Shown here one piece after another: positions 7,297 through 14,451 of a DNA stretch of 19,397 nucleotides. Made by a program: the position numbers and the translations under genes. Numbering within the stretch: position 1 is the stretch's first letter; every line of letters starts with the position of its first letter. The stretch lies in NCBI GenBank assembly GCA_964611385.1, contig CAZSXS010000073.1, positions 1-19,397 of the forward strand. The letters are read 5' to 3'. The notes beneath the pieces were generated by a model. It was not told where the DNA came from. It made no database searches and saw only the letters and a program-made list of their open reading frames with translations. This stretch comes from CAZSXS01 sp964611385. GTDB taxonomy: Bacteria > Bacillota > Clostridia > Lachnospirales > CAYPQA01.

Positions 7297-8082
7297 ATGT
7301 ATCTTGAGTTCCTTAAAAAACGATTCCAGGAGCAGTTTTCGTATCGCGCGAATACGGTAATCCTTATTCTTGTGGCTTTTATTAGACTGTTTGTTTCGGT
7401 GAGTGTCTGGTCGGCTTTGTACCACGGAAGATCCGATGTGGATGGCGTAACAAAAACGGAAATGATTACATACTTGCTCGTGTCTCAGCTGGTGTCTACG
7501 CTGGTTAGGCTTAATGTGAGTGGTTACGTGGCTGATCGTAGTACCAGTGGAAATGTGAGTATTGACTTTATTCGACCAGTTAATTTGAAATTGTGCGCGG
7601 TTTTTGATAGCCTTGGTGCTGTTCTGTACCAAGTCACTTGGTATTCCATTCCTTTAACTCTTGTTGGTGCCCTCGCCTGGGGGATTAGCCTTCCACCTAG
7701 CTTTTCGGCTGTCTTGTTTTTTCTAATCTCCTTGCTGCTGGCCCTTGTCCTTTATGCGACTATGGAATATATCATGGGCTTAACTTCCTTTTGGACCAAA
7801 ACCAATTTTCATATCAGTTGGGTCATCGGTTCGTTTATGCAGTTGTTTTCTGGTTCTATGATTCCCCTTTGGTTTTATCCGAAATCTATGAAAATCATTG
7901 CCGATGTCCTGCCCTTTAAGTATTTTATTTTTGAACCCCTCAATATTTTTCTTGGTAAGACCTCTTTCCAACAGAATGTCCAAATTGTTTTGATGCAGCT
8001 GCTTTGGCTTGTGATCTTGCTGCTGATTGAGAAACTGCTCTGGCACTTTGCACAGCGTGTTATAACCGTACAAGGGGGTTGA
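7297..8082 (+). CDS. ABC-2 type exporter permease, first of two
   Basis: This is a membrane protein of 261 residues with about six hydrophobic segments. Its layout and N-terminus (YLEFLKKRFQEQFSYRAN, with an inner segment FIRPVNLKL) resemble the uncharacterised ABC-2 permeases of the COG4587/DUF990 type, which pair with a second permease and an ATPase. The substrate is unknown. The ATG at 7297 has AGGAGG at 7287-7292, a short 4-base spacer. The stop at 8080-8082 sits 2 bases before the start of the next permease, so the two are probably cotranslated and form a heterodimer. Confidence 0.82.
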   Translation: MYLEFLKKRFQEQFSYRANTVILILVAFIRLFVSVSVWSALYHGRSDVDGVTKTEMITYLLVSQLVSTLVRLNVSGYVADRSTSGNVSIDFIRPVNLKLCAVFDSLGAVLYQVTWYSIPLTLVGALAWGISLPPSFSAVLFFLISLLLALVLYATMEYIMGLTSFWTKTNFHISWVIGSFMQLFSGSMIPLWFYPKSMKIIADVLPFKYFIFEPLNIFLGKTSFQQNVQIVLMQLLWLVILLLIEKLLWHFAQRVITVQGG

Positions 8083-8084
8083 GC

Positions 8085-8885
8085 ATGGAGTCATTTTCTA
8101 TCTATTGGGATTTTGTAAAGATTAAAATGAAGTCCGCTGTGGAGTATCCAAAAGCGTTTTGGCTTATGACCCTTGCAAAAATGATGGGTTGGGGTGCCGA
8201 TCTTATTATCATTTATCTGATGGTGCTCCGCTTTGACGCCGTGCTTGGATGGTCGGCCTATGAAATGCTGTTTTTGTATACCCTGAATGCGACCGCCTAT
8301 GCGCTTGCCGGATTTTTTATGAACCACGCCTTTACTTCGCTGCCAAACCATATCAGAAACGGCATGTTTGATGAAATGCTCACGAAACCGGTTAATCCTT
8401 TTTTCTACTTGATTTGCAAGAATTTTTCCTATGGGTATTTCGGGAATCTCTTTGCCTTGGTCATCGCCATGGTTGTCTGTATTGTTAATTTGCAAATACC
8501 TTTGAACCTGTTAAATCTTTTCTGCCTGCTGCTCACGGTCTTGGGTGGTGCTCTCGTTCATGCTGCCCTTTTTATGTTTTGTGCCATACCCGCCTTTTGG
8601 TTGGTCAAGGTGGATGGCTTAGGAGAGTTTCGAAGCGCCATTAATGGATTTGTGCGTTATCCGATCTCCATATATGATCGTTGGATCCAAGTCCTCTTGA
8701 CCTTTGTTTTTCCTGTGGCCTTCATCAATTTTTTCCCTTCTCAGATCTTTATCCAAAAAAGTGATTATCTTGGGTTCTTCCCTTGGTTTGCTTATTGTAC
8801 GCCTCTTGTGGGGCTTTTGCTTTTTGGTGTAGGCTATAAGCTGTTTTTCTTTGGAATGAAAAGTTATAGCAGTACAGGCTCTTGA
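8085..8885 (+). CDS. ABC-2 type exporter permease, second of two
   Basis: This is a polytopic membrane protein of 266 residues with about six hydrophobic segments and a conserved-looking cytoplasmic turn, NGMFDEMLTKPVNPFFY, typical of the COG3694-type permeases that accompany COG4587 partners. The start is placed at the ATG at 8085, because AAGGGGG at 8072-8078 lies about 6 bases before it. A TTG at 8079 is in frame but would abut the ribosome binding site. The substrate cannot be told from sequence. Confidence 0.82.
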   Translation: MESFSIYWDFVKIKMKSAVEYPKAFWLMTLAKMMGWGADLIIIYLMVLRFDAVLGWSAYEMLFLYTLNATAYALAGFFMNHAFTSLPNHIRNGMFDEMLTKPVNPFFYLICKNFSYGYFGNLFALVIAMVVCIVNLQIPLNLLNLFCLLLTVLGGALVHAALFMFCAIPAFWLVKVDGLGEFRSAINGFVRYPISIYDRWIQVLLTFVFPVAFINFFPSQIFIQKSDYLGFFPWFAYCTPLVGLLLFGVGYKLFFFGMKSYSSTGS

Positions 8886-8913
8886 AAAAGATTCTAAAAA
8901 AGGAGAGAAAAGC

Positions 8914-9906
8914 ATGCCTATTCCAATTATAGAAGCGGAGCATCTGTGTAAAGATTTCATTGTTTACAAAAAGACAACGGGCTTCTACGAGACGCTTAAA
9001 TCACTGTTTCATAGGGAAAACAGTATTAAAACGGCGGTTGATGATCTTACTTTTTCAGTAAATAAGGGGGAATTGGTAGGCTATATCGGCCCCAATGGTG
9101 CGGGCAAGTCCACCACGATCAAAATGTTGACTGGAATTTTGATTCCAAGCAAAGGAAATATTATGGTGCGAGGCATCGTTCCCCACAAAAATCGGAGAGA
9201 CAATGCAATGCATATAGGAGTTGTTTTTGGTCAGCGCAGCCAACTCTATTGGGACTTGCCTATGTCGGACACCTTTCAGTTGTACAAGAAAATGTATAAG
9301 ATAGACGATACCTTGTTTAAGCACAATGTGGAATTTTATACAAAGCAATTGGATATGGCTGAATTTATCGACCGACCGGTTCGCCAGCTGTCCTTGGGGC
9401 AAAAGATGCGAGCCGAGCTGGCTGTTGCCTTACTACATAATCCAGAAGTAGTCTTCCTGGACGAACCCACTATAGGACTGGATGTCCTAGCAAAGCGCAG
9501 CATTCGTAGCTTTATTAAGGCGGTCAACCAAGAGAGACAGGTGACGGTGATCCTGACTACCCACGATATGAACGACATTGAGGAGATCTGTAATCGCCTC
9601 ATTTTGATAGACAAAGGTAAGCTGCTCTATGATGGAGAGATCGGGTTGTTTAAGGAAAAGTATTCTGAGGACAGCGTAATTGAGTTTTCGACCACGGATC
9701 ACCTGCAGCCTGAAGAGCTAGGTTTGGATGGGGTTGTAGTTCGAGAGTTGGGGGGCCTTAAAAAAAGCCTCAGCTATCACCCCTCTCACTATACTTCTGC
9801 TCAAATTCTTCAACAGTTAATGACACAAGTTACCATACAGGAATTTAGTTTGAAAGAGGCTAGCCTTGATGATTTGTTGACAAAAATATACACCACTGCA
9901 ACTTGA
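8914..9906 (+). CDS. ABC exporter ATP-binding protein
   Basis: The 330-residue ATPase drives the exporter with the two preceding permeases. It has Walker A GPNGAGKST at 59-67, a Q-loop glutamine at about 107, the ABC signature LSLGQ at 159-163, Walker B VVFLDE at 179-184 and the switch histidine at 217. An N-terminal extension of about 35 residues precedes the first strand, and a C-terminal region of about 90 residues follows the nucleotide-binding domain, as in COG4586/DrrA-like ATPases. The start is the ATG at 8914 with AAAGGAGAG upstream. The three genes are a self-contained export system of unknown cargo. Confidence 0.9.
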   Translation: MPIPIIEAEHLCKDFIVYKKTTGFYETLKSLFHRENSIKTAVDDLTFSVNKGELVGYIGPNGAGKSTTIKMLTGILIPSKGNIMVRGIVPHKNRRDNAMHIGVVFGQRSQLYWDLPMSDTFQLYKKMYKIDDTLFKHNVEFYTKQLDMAEFIDRPVRQLSLGQKMRAELAVALLHNPEVVFLDEPTIGLDVLAKRSIRSFIKAVNQERQVTVILTTHDMNDIEEICNRLILIDKGKLLYDGEIGLFKEKYSEDSVIEFSTTDHLQPEELGLDGVVVRELGGLKKSLSYHPSHYTSAQILQQLMTQVTIQEFSLKEASLDDLLTKIYTTAT

Positions 9907-9923
9907 AAAGGAGGGGGCTAAAA

Positions 9924-10379
9924 ATGGAAAAAGAAAAAGTACTTAAGAACTATCAGAGCCAAGATCTTCATGCCTGTGTAGACCTGTACGTGGAAATATT
10001 TACTTCCGAACCCTTCAATTATCAGTGGATGGAAAAAGAAAAGATCATACGCTACTTTGATGATCTGCTTCATACGCCGAAGTTCAGAGGTTTTGTTTAT
10101 TATGAGGGCGAGACGCTTTTAGGCGCCTGTCTGGGCGTGCGAAGCGATTATTTTGATACCATTCAGTATGAAATCAAGGAGATCTTTGTTGCCCAATCCC
10201 TCCAGAGAAAAAGCATCGGAAGCCAAATGCTGTCCGCTATTGAACAAAGACTCCAAGTCGAGGGTATACAGCTCATTACCTTGCTATGCTCCATTCGTAC
10301 AGCGGCCTTTGACTTTTATGTAAAAAACGCATATACGCAGAATTTTCACACCATCCATTTCTACAAGGCTTTGCAGTAA
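9924..10379 (+). CDS. GNAT-family N-acetyltransferase
   Basis: This 151-residue protein has the GNAT core. Strand beta-4 (YEIKEIFVAQSLQ) is followed by the acetyl-CoA pyrophosphate loop QRKSIGSQML (about 94-103) and a C-terminal AAFDFYVKNAYT segment with the usual aromatic pair. The loop has Ser where Gly is more common (QRKGIG). The ATG at 9924 is chosen because AAGGAGG at 9908-9914 is 9 bases upstream; an in-frame TTG at 9903 would place that site inside the gene. It lies 17 bases after the ATPase gene and is probably cotranscribed with it. The acetylated substrate is unknown. Confidence 0.85.
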   Translation: MEKEKVLKNYQSQDLHACVDLYVEIFTSEPFNYQWMEKEKIIRYFDDLLHTPKFRGFVYYEGETLLGACLGVRSDYFDTIQYEIKEIFVAQSLQRKSIGSQMLSAIEQRLQVEGIQLITLLCSIRTAAFDFYVKNAYTQNFHTIHFYKALQ

Positions 10380-10389
10380 GAAAAAACCA

Positions 10390-10416
10390 TAAAGAAATCT
10401 ATTTATAATCCGATAT
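10390..10416 (+). promoter_or_regulatory. Sigma-28 (SigD/FliA) type promoter for the flagellar operon
   Basis: TAAA at 10390-10393, exactly 15 bases of spacer, and TCCGATAT at 10409-10416 match the flagellar sigma consensus TAAA-N15-GCCGATAT at 11 of 12 positions. It lies about 110 bases upstream of fliD, the first of four flagellar late genes, which is where such a promoter is expected. A second route of transcription by read-through from the exporter genes remains possible, since no terminator is visible after the GNAT gene. Confidence 0.8.
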
Positions 10417-10528
10417 TAAATGTGAAATACTACTTAGAAAATTTCAAGGATGATTGAATAACACCTTTATGATCGTTTTGTTTTTTGTTTAATCTTATTG
10501 TCAGCAATTTATAAATGGAGGGAAACAA

Positions 10529-12469
10529 ATGGGAGTTTATACGAACACAATGCGTTTTACCGGCCTATCTGGTATTGATACTGAATCTATGGTTCAGCAA
10601 TTGATGAAGGCCGAGGGGATGAAGGTTAATCGGTTGAAAGCCACCAGGCAAATTACACAATGGAAACAGGATGCATACCGAAATCATGCAGACAGCCTCG
10701 CTAAGTTTCAGAATACATTTTTTAGCTTTTCAAATCCGGCTACGAATATTCGCTCTGAGGGAAATTATGGATCCAGATCTACAACTGTCAAGCAAAACGG
10801 TAAAGAATCCAACGCAGTAACCGTTTCAAGCACCTCTGCCGCTCCTGGAAGTCGCTATACGATTGATGTCAAACAGATAGCCATGGCAGATTCCTATGAA
10901 GGAACAGCACGCGTGGGCAATACCCCTACGTCTGTTAATGACATAAGCACCATTATGTCCAAACTTCTGAGTTCCGACGACAAGTCTATCACCCTTACCT
11001 TGGATGGCGTAACAAAGACCTTGAATTTTACCAATGCAGAGATAACAAGTGTCAGCTCTGATACTACTGGTGTACAATTTAAAAATCTGTTGAATACAAA
11101 ACTAAAAACGGCCTTTGGTACTGAAAATGTGGGCGGCACTCAAAAGGAGAAGGTATATACGGTTATTGCAGGTGACAAGATTGCTTTCAATACCCAAGCA
11201 AACCATAATTTAACCATCTCCGCCTCTGAAGCTTTAGGTATAGAAAGCGCCATTTCAAGCAGACTAGATTTAAGCTCGACTTTAGGCACTGTATTTGGAA
11301 TAACTGGTGATGCAAAGTTTACCATTAATGATGTTGAATTTACGGTTACTAAGAATATGAAGGTTCAAGAGCTTATGAATATGGTGAACAACTCAAATGC
11401 AAATGTCAGCTTAGGGTATGACAATAGCAAAGAAAAGTTTACCATCACTGGGAAAAGCACTGGGGCTGCTAATGCCATCCGTTTTACAGATACAGATGGA
11501 TTTCTATTATCGAAGCTCAAAATAAATACTACTGCCACTAGTGTAGCTACTGGACGCTTATCCGTTGCCTCGGATGCGGAGCTTACCATCAAAACCCAAG
11601 GAGACACCGTTGGAACCACGATCTATCGGGAAACAAACACAATCACCTTCAGCGGTTTAACCTTTAGGGTTAACGAGGAAACCACCGCTGGCAATCCAGT
11701 GGTCATTGATGTCGCTGCCAACTCTGAGAAAACCTTTGACTTAATCAAGCAATTTGTAACTGCCTATAATGAAATGATCGGCTCTATCAATAAAGAAACC
11801 AGCACCAAAAGGCCGAAAAGCGGCACCTACTCATACTATCAGCCCTTGACCGATGAAGAAAAGAATGCCATGAAGGAAAATGAAATCACCAAGTGGGAGG
11901 AAAAGGCCAAAACCGGCCTTCTGAATAGCGACAGCCTTCTGAATTCCATCACCAGCTCCATGCGCTCGTATCTTTATCAACCGGTAGAGTTAGCGAACGG
12001 TCAGAAGATTAGCCTTTACCAAATTGGTATTACTACCACGTCTTCTTATAATGAAAAGGGCAAATTAGAAATTGATGAAGACGCGCTGAGAAAGGCAATT
12101 GAAGAAAACGGCGACCAAGTCATGCAGTTATTTACAAAATCCTCCAGCTACACCTATGGAAAGAAAGAAACCAGAACTGCCCGTTTGATGCAAGAAGGTA
12201 TAGCCGAGCGCTTGAATGACTTGATTACCGATGCCATCGGTAGAGATGGTACGATTACAGCAAAGGCTGGTGTCAGAGGAAACATAGTTTCTGAGTTAAC
12301 CAACACGATGACAAAGGAAATGGATGACCAAAGTGAGAGAATCAGTGCAATGATGAAAGCTCTTGCTCGGAAGGAAAACAACTATTATGCTATGTTCGCT
12401 AGGATGGAGCAAAGCGTGAACCAGAGTAACAGCCAGATTTCTTATCTAACGTCTGCTTTTGGTGGATGA
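10529..12469 (+). CDS. fliD: Flagellar filament cap protein FliD (HAP2)
   Basis: FliD caps the growing filament and folds exported flagellin into place. The 646-residue protein has the N-terminal D0 helix with FTGLSGIDTESMVQQLMKAE and a long Ser/Thr/Asn-rich middle region. It closes with the conserved C-terminal coiled coil, in which ENNYYAMFARMEQSVNQS is followed by NSQISYLTSAFGG. There is no signal peptide, as expected for a type III flagellar export substrate. The start is the ATG at 10529 with TGGAGGG about 7 bases upstream. The length is at the upper end of the usual range, reflecting an enlarged variable domain. Confidence 0.95.
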   Translation: MGVYTNTMRFTGLSGIDTESMVQQLMKAEGMKVNRLKATRQITQWKQDAYRNHADSLAKFQNTFFSFSNPATNIRSEGNYGSRSTTVKQNGKESNAVTVSSTSAAPGSRYTIDVKQIAMADSYEGTARVGNTPTSVNDISTIMSKLLSSDDKSITLTLDGVTKTLNFTNAEITSVSSDTTGVQFKNLLNTKLKTAFGTENVGGTQKEKVYTVIAGDKIAFNTQANHNLTISASEALGIESAISSRLDLSSTLGTVFGITGDAKFTINDVEFTVTKNMKVQELMNMVNNSNANVSLGYDNSKEKFTITGKSTGAANAIRFTDTDGFLLSKLKINTTATSVATGRLSVASDAELTIKTQGDTVGTTIYRETNTITFSGLTFRVNEETTAGNPVVIDVAANSEKTFDLIKQFVTAYNEMIGSINKETSTKRPKSGTYSYYQPLTDEEKNAMKENEITKWEEKAKTGLLNSDSLLNSITSSMRSYLYQPVELANGQKISLYQIGITTTSSYNEKGKLEIDEDALRKAIEENGDQVMQLFTKSSSYTYGKKETRTARLMQEGIAERLNDLITDAIGRDGTITAKAGVRGNIVSELTNTMTKEMDDQSERISAMMKALARKENNYYAMFARMEQSVNQSNSQISYLTSAFGG

Positions 12470-12515
12470 TGACTTGTATGTCATTTACATTTGATTATAG
12501 AATGGAAGTTTTTAT

Positions 12516-12923
12516 ATGGTAATAGATAGAAAATTGGATGAACGTAGCGAAGAAGACCTAAAAGCCGAAAGAAAAGCGTACCTTTTGGATTTCCTTCGGG
12601 TCACAAAGGCAATGTCGATTTCAGAAGATCATGACAGCACTTCAGAAGCCTATATACAAATGATTGCCGAGCGTGAGAACATCGTAGATCAAATAAAACT
12701 TAGTCTGGAGGCTCTACCACTCAGTCCAGAAGAGGTCCCAGAGTTGCAGCAACTTGTCAAAGAAATCGTTGAAAGCAATCACGTCACTGCCAAAAAGGCT
12801 GAAGAGTTGGTTCGCTTCTATAAAATTGGATTGAAAGACATTAATCAGGGCCGGATGGCAAGAGACGCTTATAATCAGCTCAATTTCCAAGAGGGTGCCA
12901 GAATCATAGATAAAAGAAACTAA
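12516..12923 (+). CDS. Probable flagellar export chaperone, FliT/FlgN-like
   Basis: The 135-residue protein is predicted to be almost entirely helical and highly charged. The central AERENIVDQIKLSLEAL resembles the 'xxREnLI' helix of FliT/FlgN chaperones, and the end (KIGLKDINQGRMARDAYNQL) resembles their typical 'gk.a..aYn' C-terminal turn. It sits between fliD and flaG/fliS, the place where fliT (FliD chaperone) occurs in many genomes. No motif is decisive, so the call rests on context plus general resemblance. The ribosome binding site (TGGAAG, about 12503-12508) is weaker than those of its neighbours. Confidence 0.6.
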   Translation: MVIDRKLDERSEEDLKAERKAYLLDFLRVTKAMSISEDHDSTSEAYIQMIAERENIVDQIKLSLEALPLSPEEVPELQQLVKEIVESNHVTAKKAEELVRFYKIGLKDINQGRMARDAYNQLNFQEGARIIDKRN

Positions 12924-12942
12924 GAAGCGGGGAGGTATAAGC

Positions 12943-13356
12943 ATGCAAACAGGCGCTACAAATAATAACTTAGCTGTTGAATATGTAAAGCCTGATTACC
13001 CCACAAAAGACGCTAAATCCACCAAAAAGCCAGAAGGGATAGGCAAAGGGCCGGACTTAGAGGTCGTAGGCCATGAAGCTTCAGCAAAAGTGCCGGAAGC
13101 AAAGGGTTCTCAGGAAGATCTTGAAAAAGAAACGAACGAACTATTGGATAAAGCCATAGAGATTGCCAACAAACGGCTGTATGAAAACAATAATGAAATT
13201 CAAAGAATTGTTCATAAAAAAACCAATACCGTTATTATTAAAATAGTGAACAAGAGCACACATGAAGTGGTTCGAGAGTTTCCACCAGAAAAAAGACTAG
13301 ATGCCCTGGCTAAAATGTGGGAGCTCGTAGGAATTTTAGTTGACGAAGCAAGATAA
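12943..13356 (+). CDS. flaG: Flagellar protein FlaG
   Basis: FlaG is a small protein that influences filament length and is usually encoded next to fliD/fliS. The N-terminal ~65 residues are low-complexity, rich in Lys, Pro and Glu. The C-terminal half is the FlaG domain: NNNEIQRIVHKKTNTVIIKI, then STHEVVREFPPEKRLDALAKMW and LVGILVDEAR, matching the family pattern in which 'EV.RE.PPE' precedes 'GLLVDE'. The ATG at 12943 has GGGGAGG upstream. Length is normal. Confidence 0.92.
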   Translation: MQTGATNNNLAVEYVKPDYPTKDAKSTKKPEGIGKGPDLEVVGHEASAKVPEAKGSQEDLEKETNELLDKAIEIANKRLYENNNEIQRIVHKKTNTVIIKIVNKSTHEVVREFPPEKRLDALAKMWELVGILVDEAR

Positions 13357-13418
13357 AACATTGATTTACAAAGAATCTAGAAAAATCCAATTTTCTGGGT
13401 TAAACAGGAGGTACCAAG

Positions 13419-13817
13419 ATGCCGGCAAATCCATATGCTAATTATTTAACCAATGCTATAAATACAGCTTCAAAAGAAGAGCTGACTTTGATGCTCTACG
13501 AAGGAGCATTGAAATTCACCAATCAGGCCATTGAGGCCGTTCAAAACAAACAAGTTGAAAAAGCGAATCAATTGATCGTTCGTGTTCAAGATATCATTCG
13601 TGAATTTCAGCTTACGCTCAATCAGAGTTATGAAATTTCAAAAAATTTCGCGGCGCTTTATGATTATATTTTTAACCGCCTGATTGATGCCAACATCAAA
13701 AAAGACGTAGAGATTTTAATGGAGGTCCGGGACTTACTCCGTGATTTCCGTGACACGTGGAAGGAAGCGATGAAAATCGCCAGAGCAGAAACTGGAGCTT
13801 CCGTTCCAGTACATTAA
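13419..13817 (+). CDS. fliS: Flagellin export chaperone FliS
   Basis: FliS binds newly made flagellin in the cytoplasm and keeps it export-competent. The 132-residue protein starts with NPYANYLTNAINTASKEELT and LMLYEGALKF, the FliS hallmark (the 'Y' plus 'LmLYdGAikF' pattern), and continues with a four-helix bundle. The start is the ATG at 13419 with AGGAGGT at about 13406-13412. It is the last gene of the flagellar block and is followed by a terminator. Flagellin itself is not in the window. Confidence 0.96.
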   Translation: MPANPYANYLTNAINTASKEELTLMLYEGALKFTNQAIEAVQNKQVEKANQLIVRVQDIIREFQLTLNQSYEISKNFAALYDYIFNRLIDANIKKDVEILMEVRDLLRDFRDTWKEAMKIARAETGASVPVH

Positions 13818-13830
13818 TATCAGTAGATTC

Positions 13831-13874
13831 AAGAGCTGTTGCCCACTAAAGTTAGGTGGGTTGCAGCTTTTTTT
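13831..13874 (+). terminator. Rho-independent terminator after fliS
   Basis: The outer stem AGCTG (13834-13838)/CAGCT (13864-13868) and the inner stem CCCAC (13842-13846)/GTGGG (13856-13860) are joined by a 3x3 internal loop that can form G-U pairs. The loop is 9 bases and the stem runs into seven T residues (13868-13874). It ends the flagellar operon. Confidence 0.85.
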
Positions 13875-13901
13875 GTAAAAAGGCTTATGTAAAAAAGCCC
13901 T

Positions 13902-14003
13902 TATACTTAGTCCCTTAAACGTTTTACTAAGCCACCATCATTCAACTCGCTTAAATTCTATTGTTTTAGGGCGACTTTGCAAAGCTGAACTTGACTGAGT
14001 ATA
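13902..14003 (+). repeat. ~100-bp terminal-inverted-repeat element, copy B (MITE-like)
   Basis: Its ends, TATACTTAGTC (13902-13912) and GACTGAGTATA (13993-14003), are inverted repeats with one mismatch. The core from CCATCATTC (about 13934) to CAAAGCTGAAC (13990) is nearly identical to the reverse complement of copy A, and the terminal ~40 bases also match copy C. It lies between the fliS terminator and the ribosome binding site of the next gene, so its right end makes up most of that gene's upstream region. It is non-coding. Confidence 0.8.
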
Positions 14004-14026
14004 TCTAATTTTAAGGAGGTGCCATT

Positions 14027-14443
14027 TTGCTCATTGTAGCCAAGGTAAAGCAGGCAGGAAAGAAAAGAGCCTTAGTGGAGAAGGAATACAACATTCCCCA
14101 AGCTATTCCGGATCTTTCTTGCCTGATTACTGCCATTGTAAATATAGAAGTCGAGCAATACAACAACAAAGCAATAGACAGTGGCATTGTATCTATCCTA
14201 ATCAACAGCGAAATTGAACAAGCCGCCGGATTCGGCAAGGTGGGCTTTGGCAGAAGGTTCGGCGAAAAGAATGCTGACAACGCAAAAGCCGTAGAAGACG
14301 CAAAGTTGGCTTTTAAAGATGGGTTGTTCAGAGTGTTCATTGACGAAGAGGAAATTACGGATTTAAACAGTGAATTGAATTTGAAAGACGGCAGTGTTAT
14401 TGTGTTTATCAGGCTAACCTTTTTAGCCGGTAGAATGTGGTGA
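14027..14443 (+). CDS. Small conserved protein with beta-grasp-like C-terminus, paired with the DUF4132 gene
   Basis: No named family is recognised. The 138-residue protein starts at a TTG with a perfect AAGGAGGT at 14013-14020 and a 6-base spacer. Residues 2-25 look like a beta hairpin and 27-45 like a helix. Residues 52-99 form an insert with the motif GKVGFG (70-75) and an Ala-rich helix ending AFKDGL. Residues 101-135 (FRVFIDEEEI..., then LKDGSVIVFIRL and FLAG) follow the spacing of the last strands of ubiquitin and ThiS/MoaD-type beta-grasp proteins, which is an inference from pattern only. The tail is FLAGRMW, so there is no free diglycine end. The gene lies 8 bases before the large DUF4132 gene and is surely cotranslated with it. 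I recall similar small proteins next to DUF4132 genes in other Firmicutes, but cannot verify this here. Confidence 0.7.
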   Translation: MLIVAKVKQAGKKRALVEKEYNIPQAIPDLSCLITAIVNIEVEQYNNKAIDSGIVSILINSEIEQAAGFGKVGFGRRFGEKNADNAKAVEDAKLAFKDGLFRVFIDEEEITDLNSELNLKDGSVIVFIRLTFLAGRMW

Positions 14444-14451
14444 GGTGAATT

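Noticed and set aside
13379..13396. Hairpin AGAAAA/TTTTCT between flaG and fliS
   Set aside because: The stem is only 6 A-T-rich pairs with no T-run after it, so it is likely chance.
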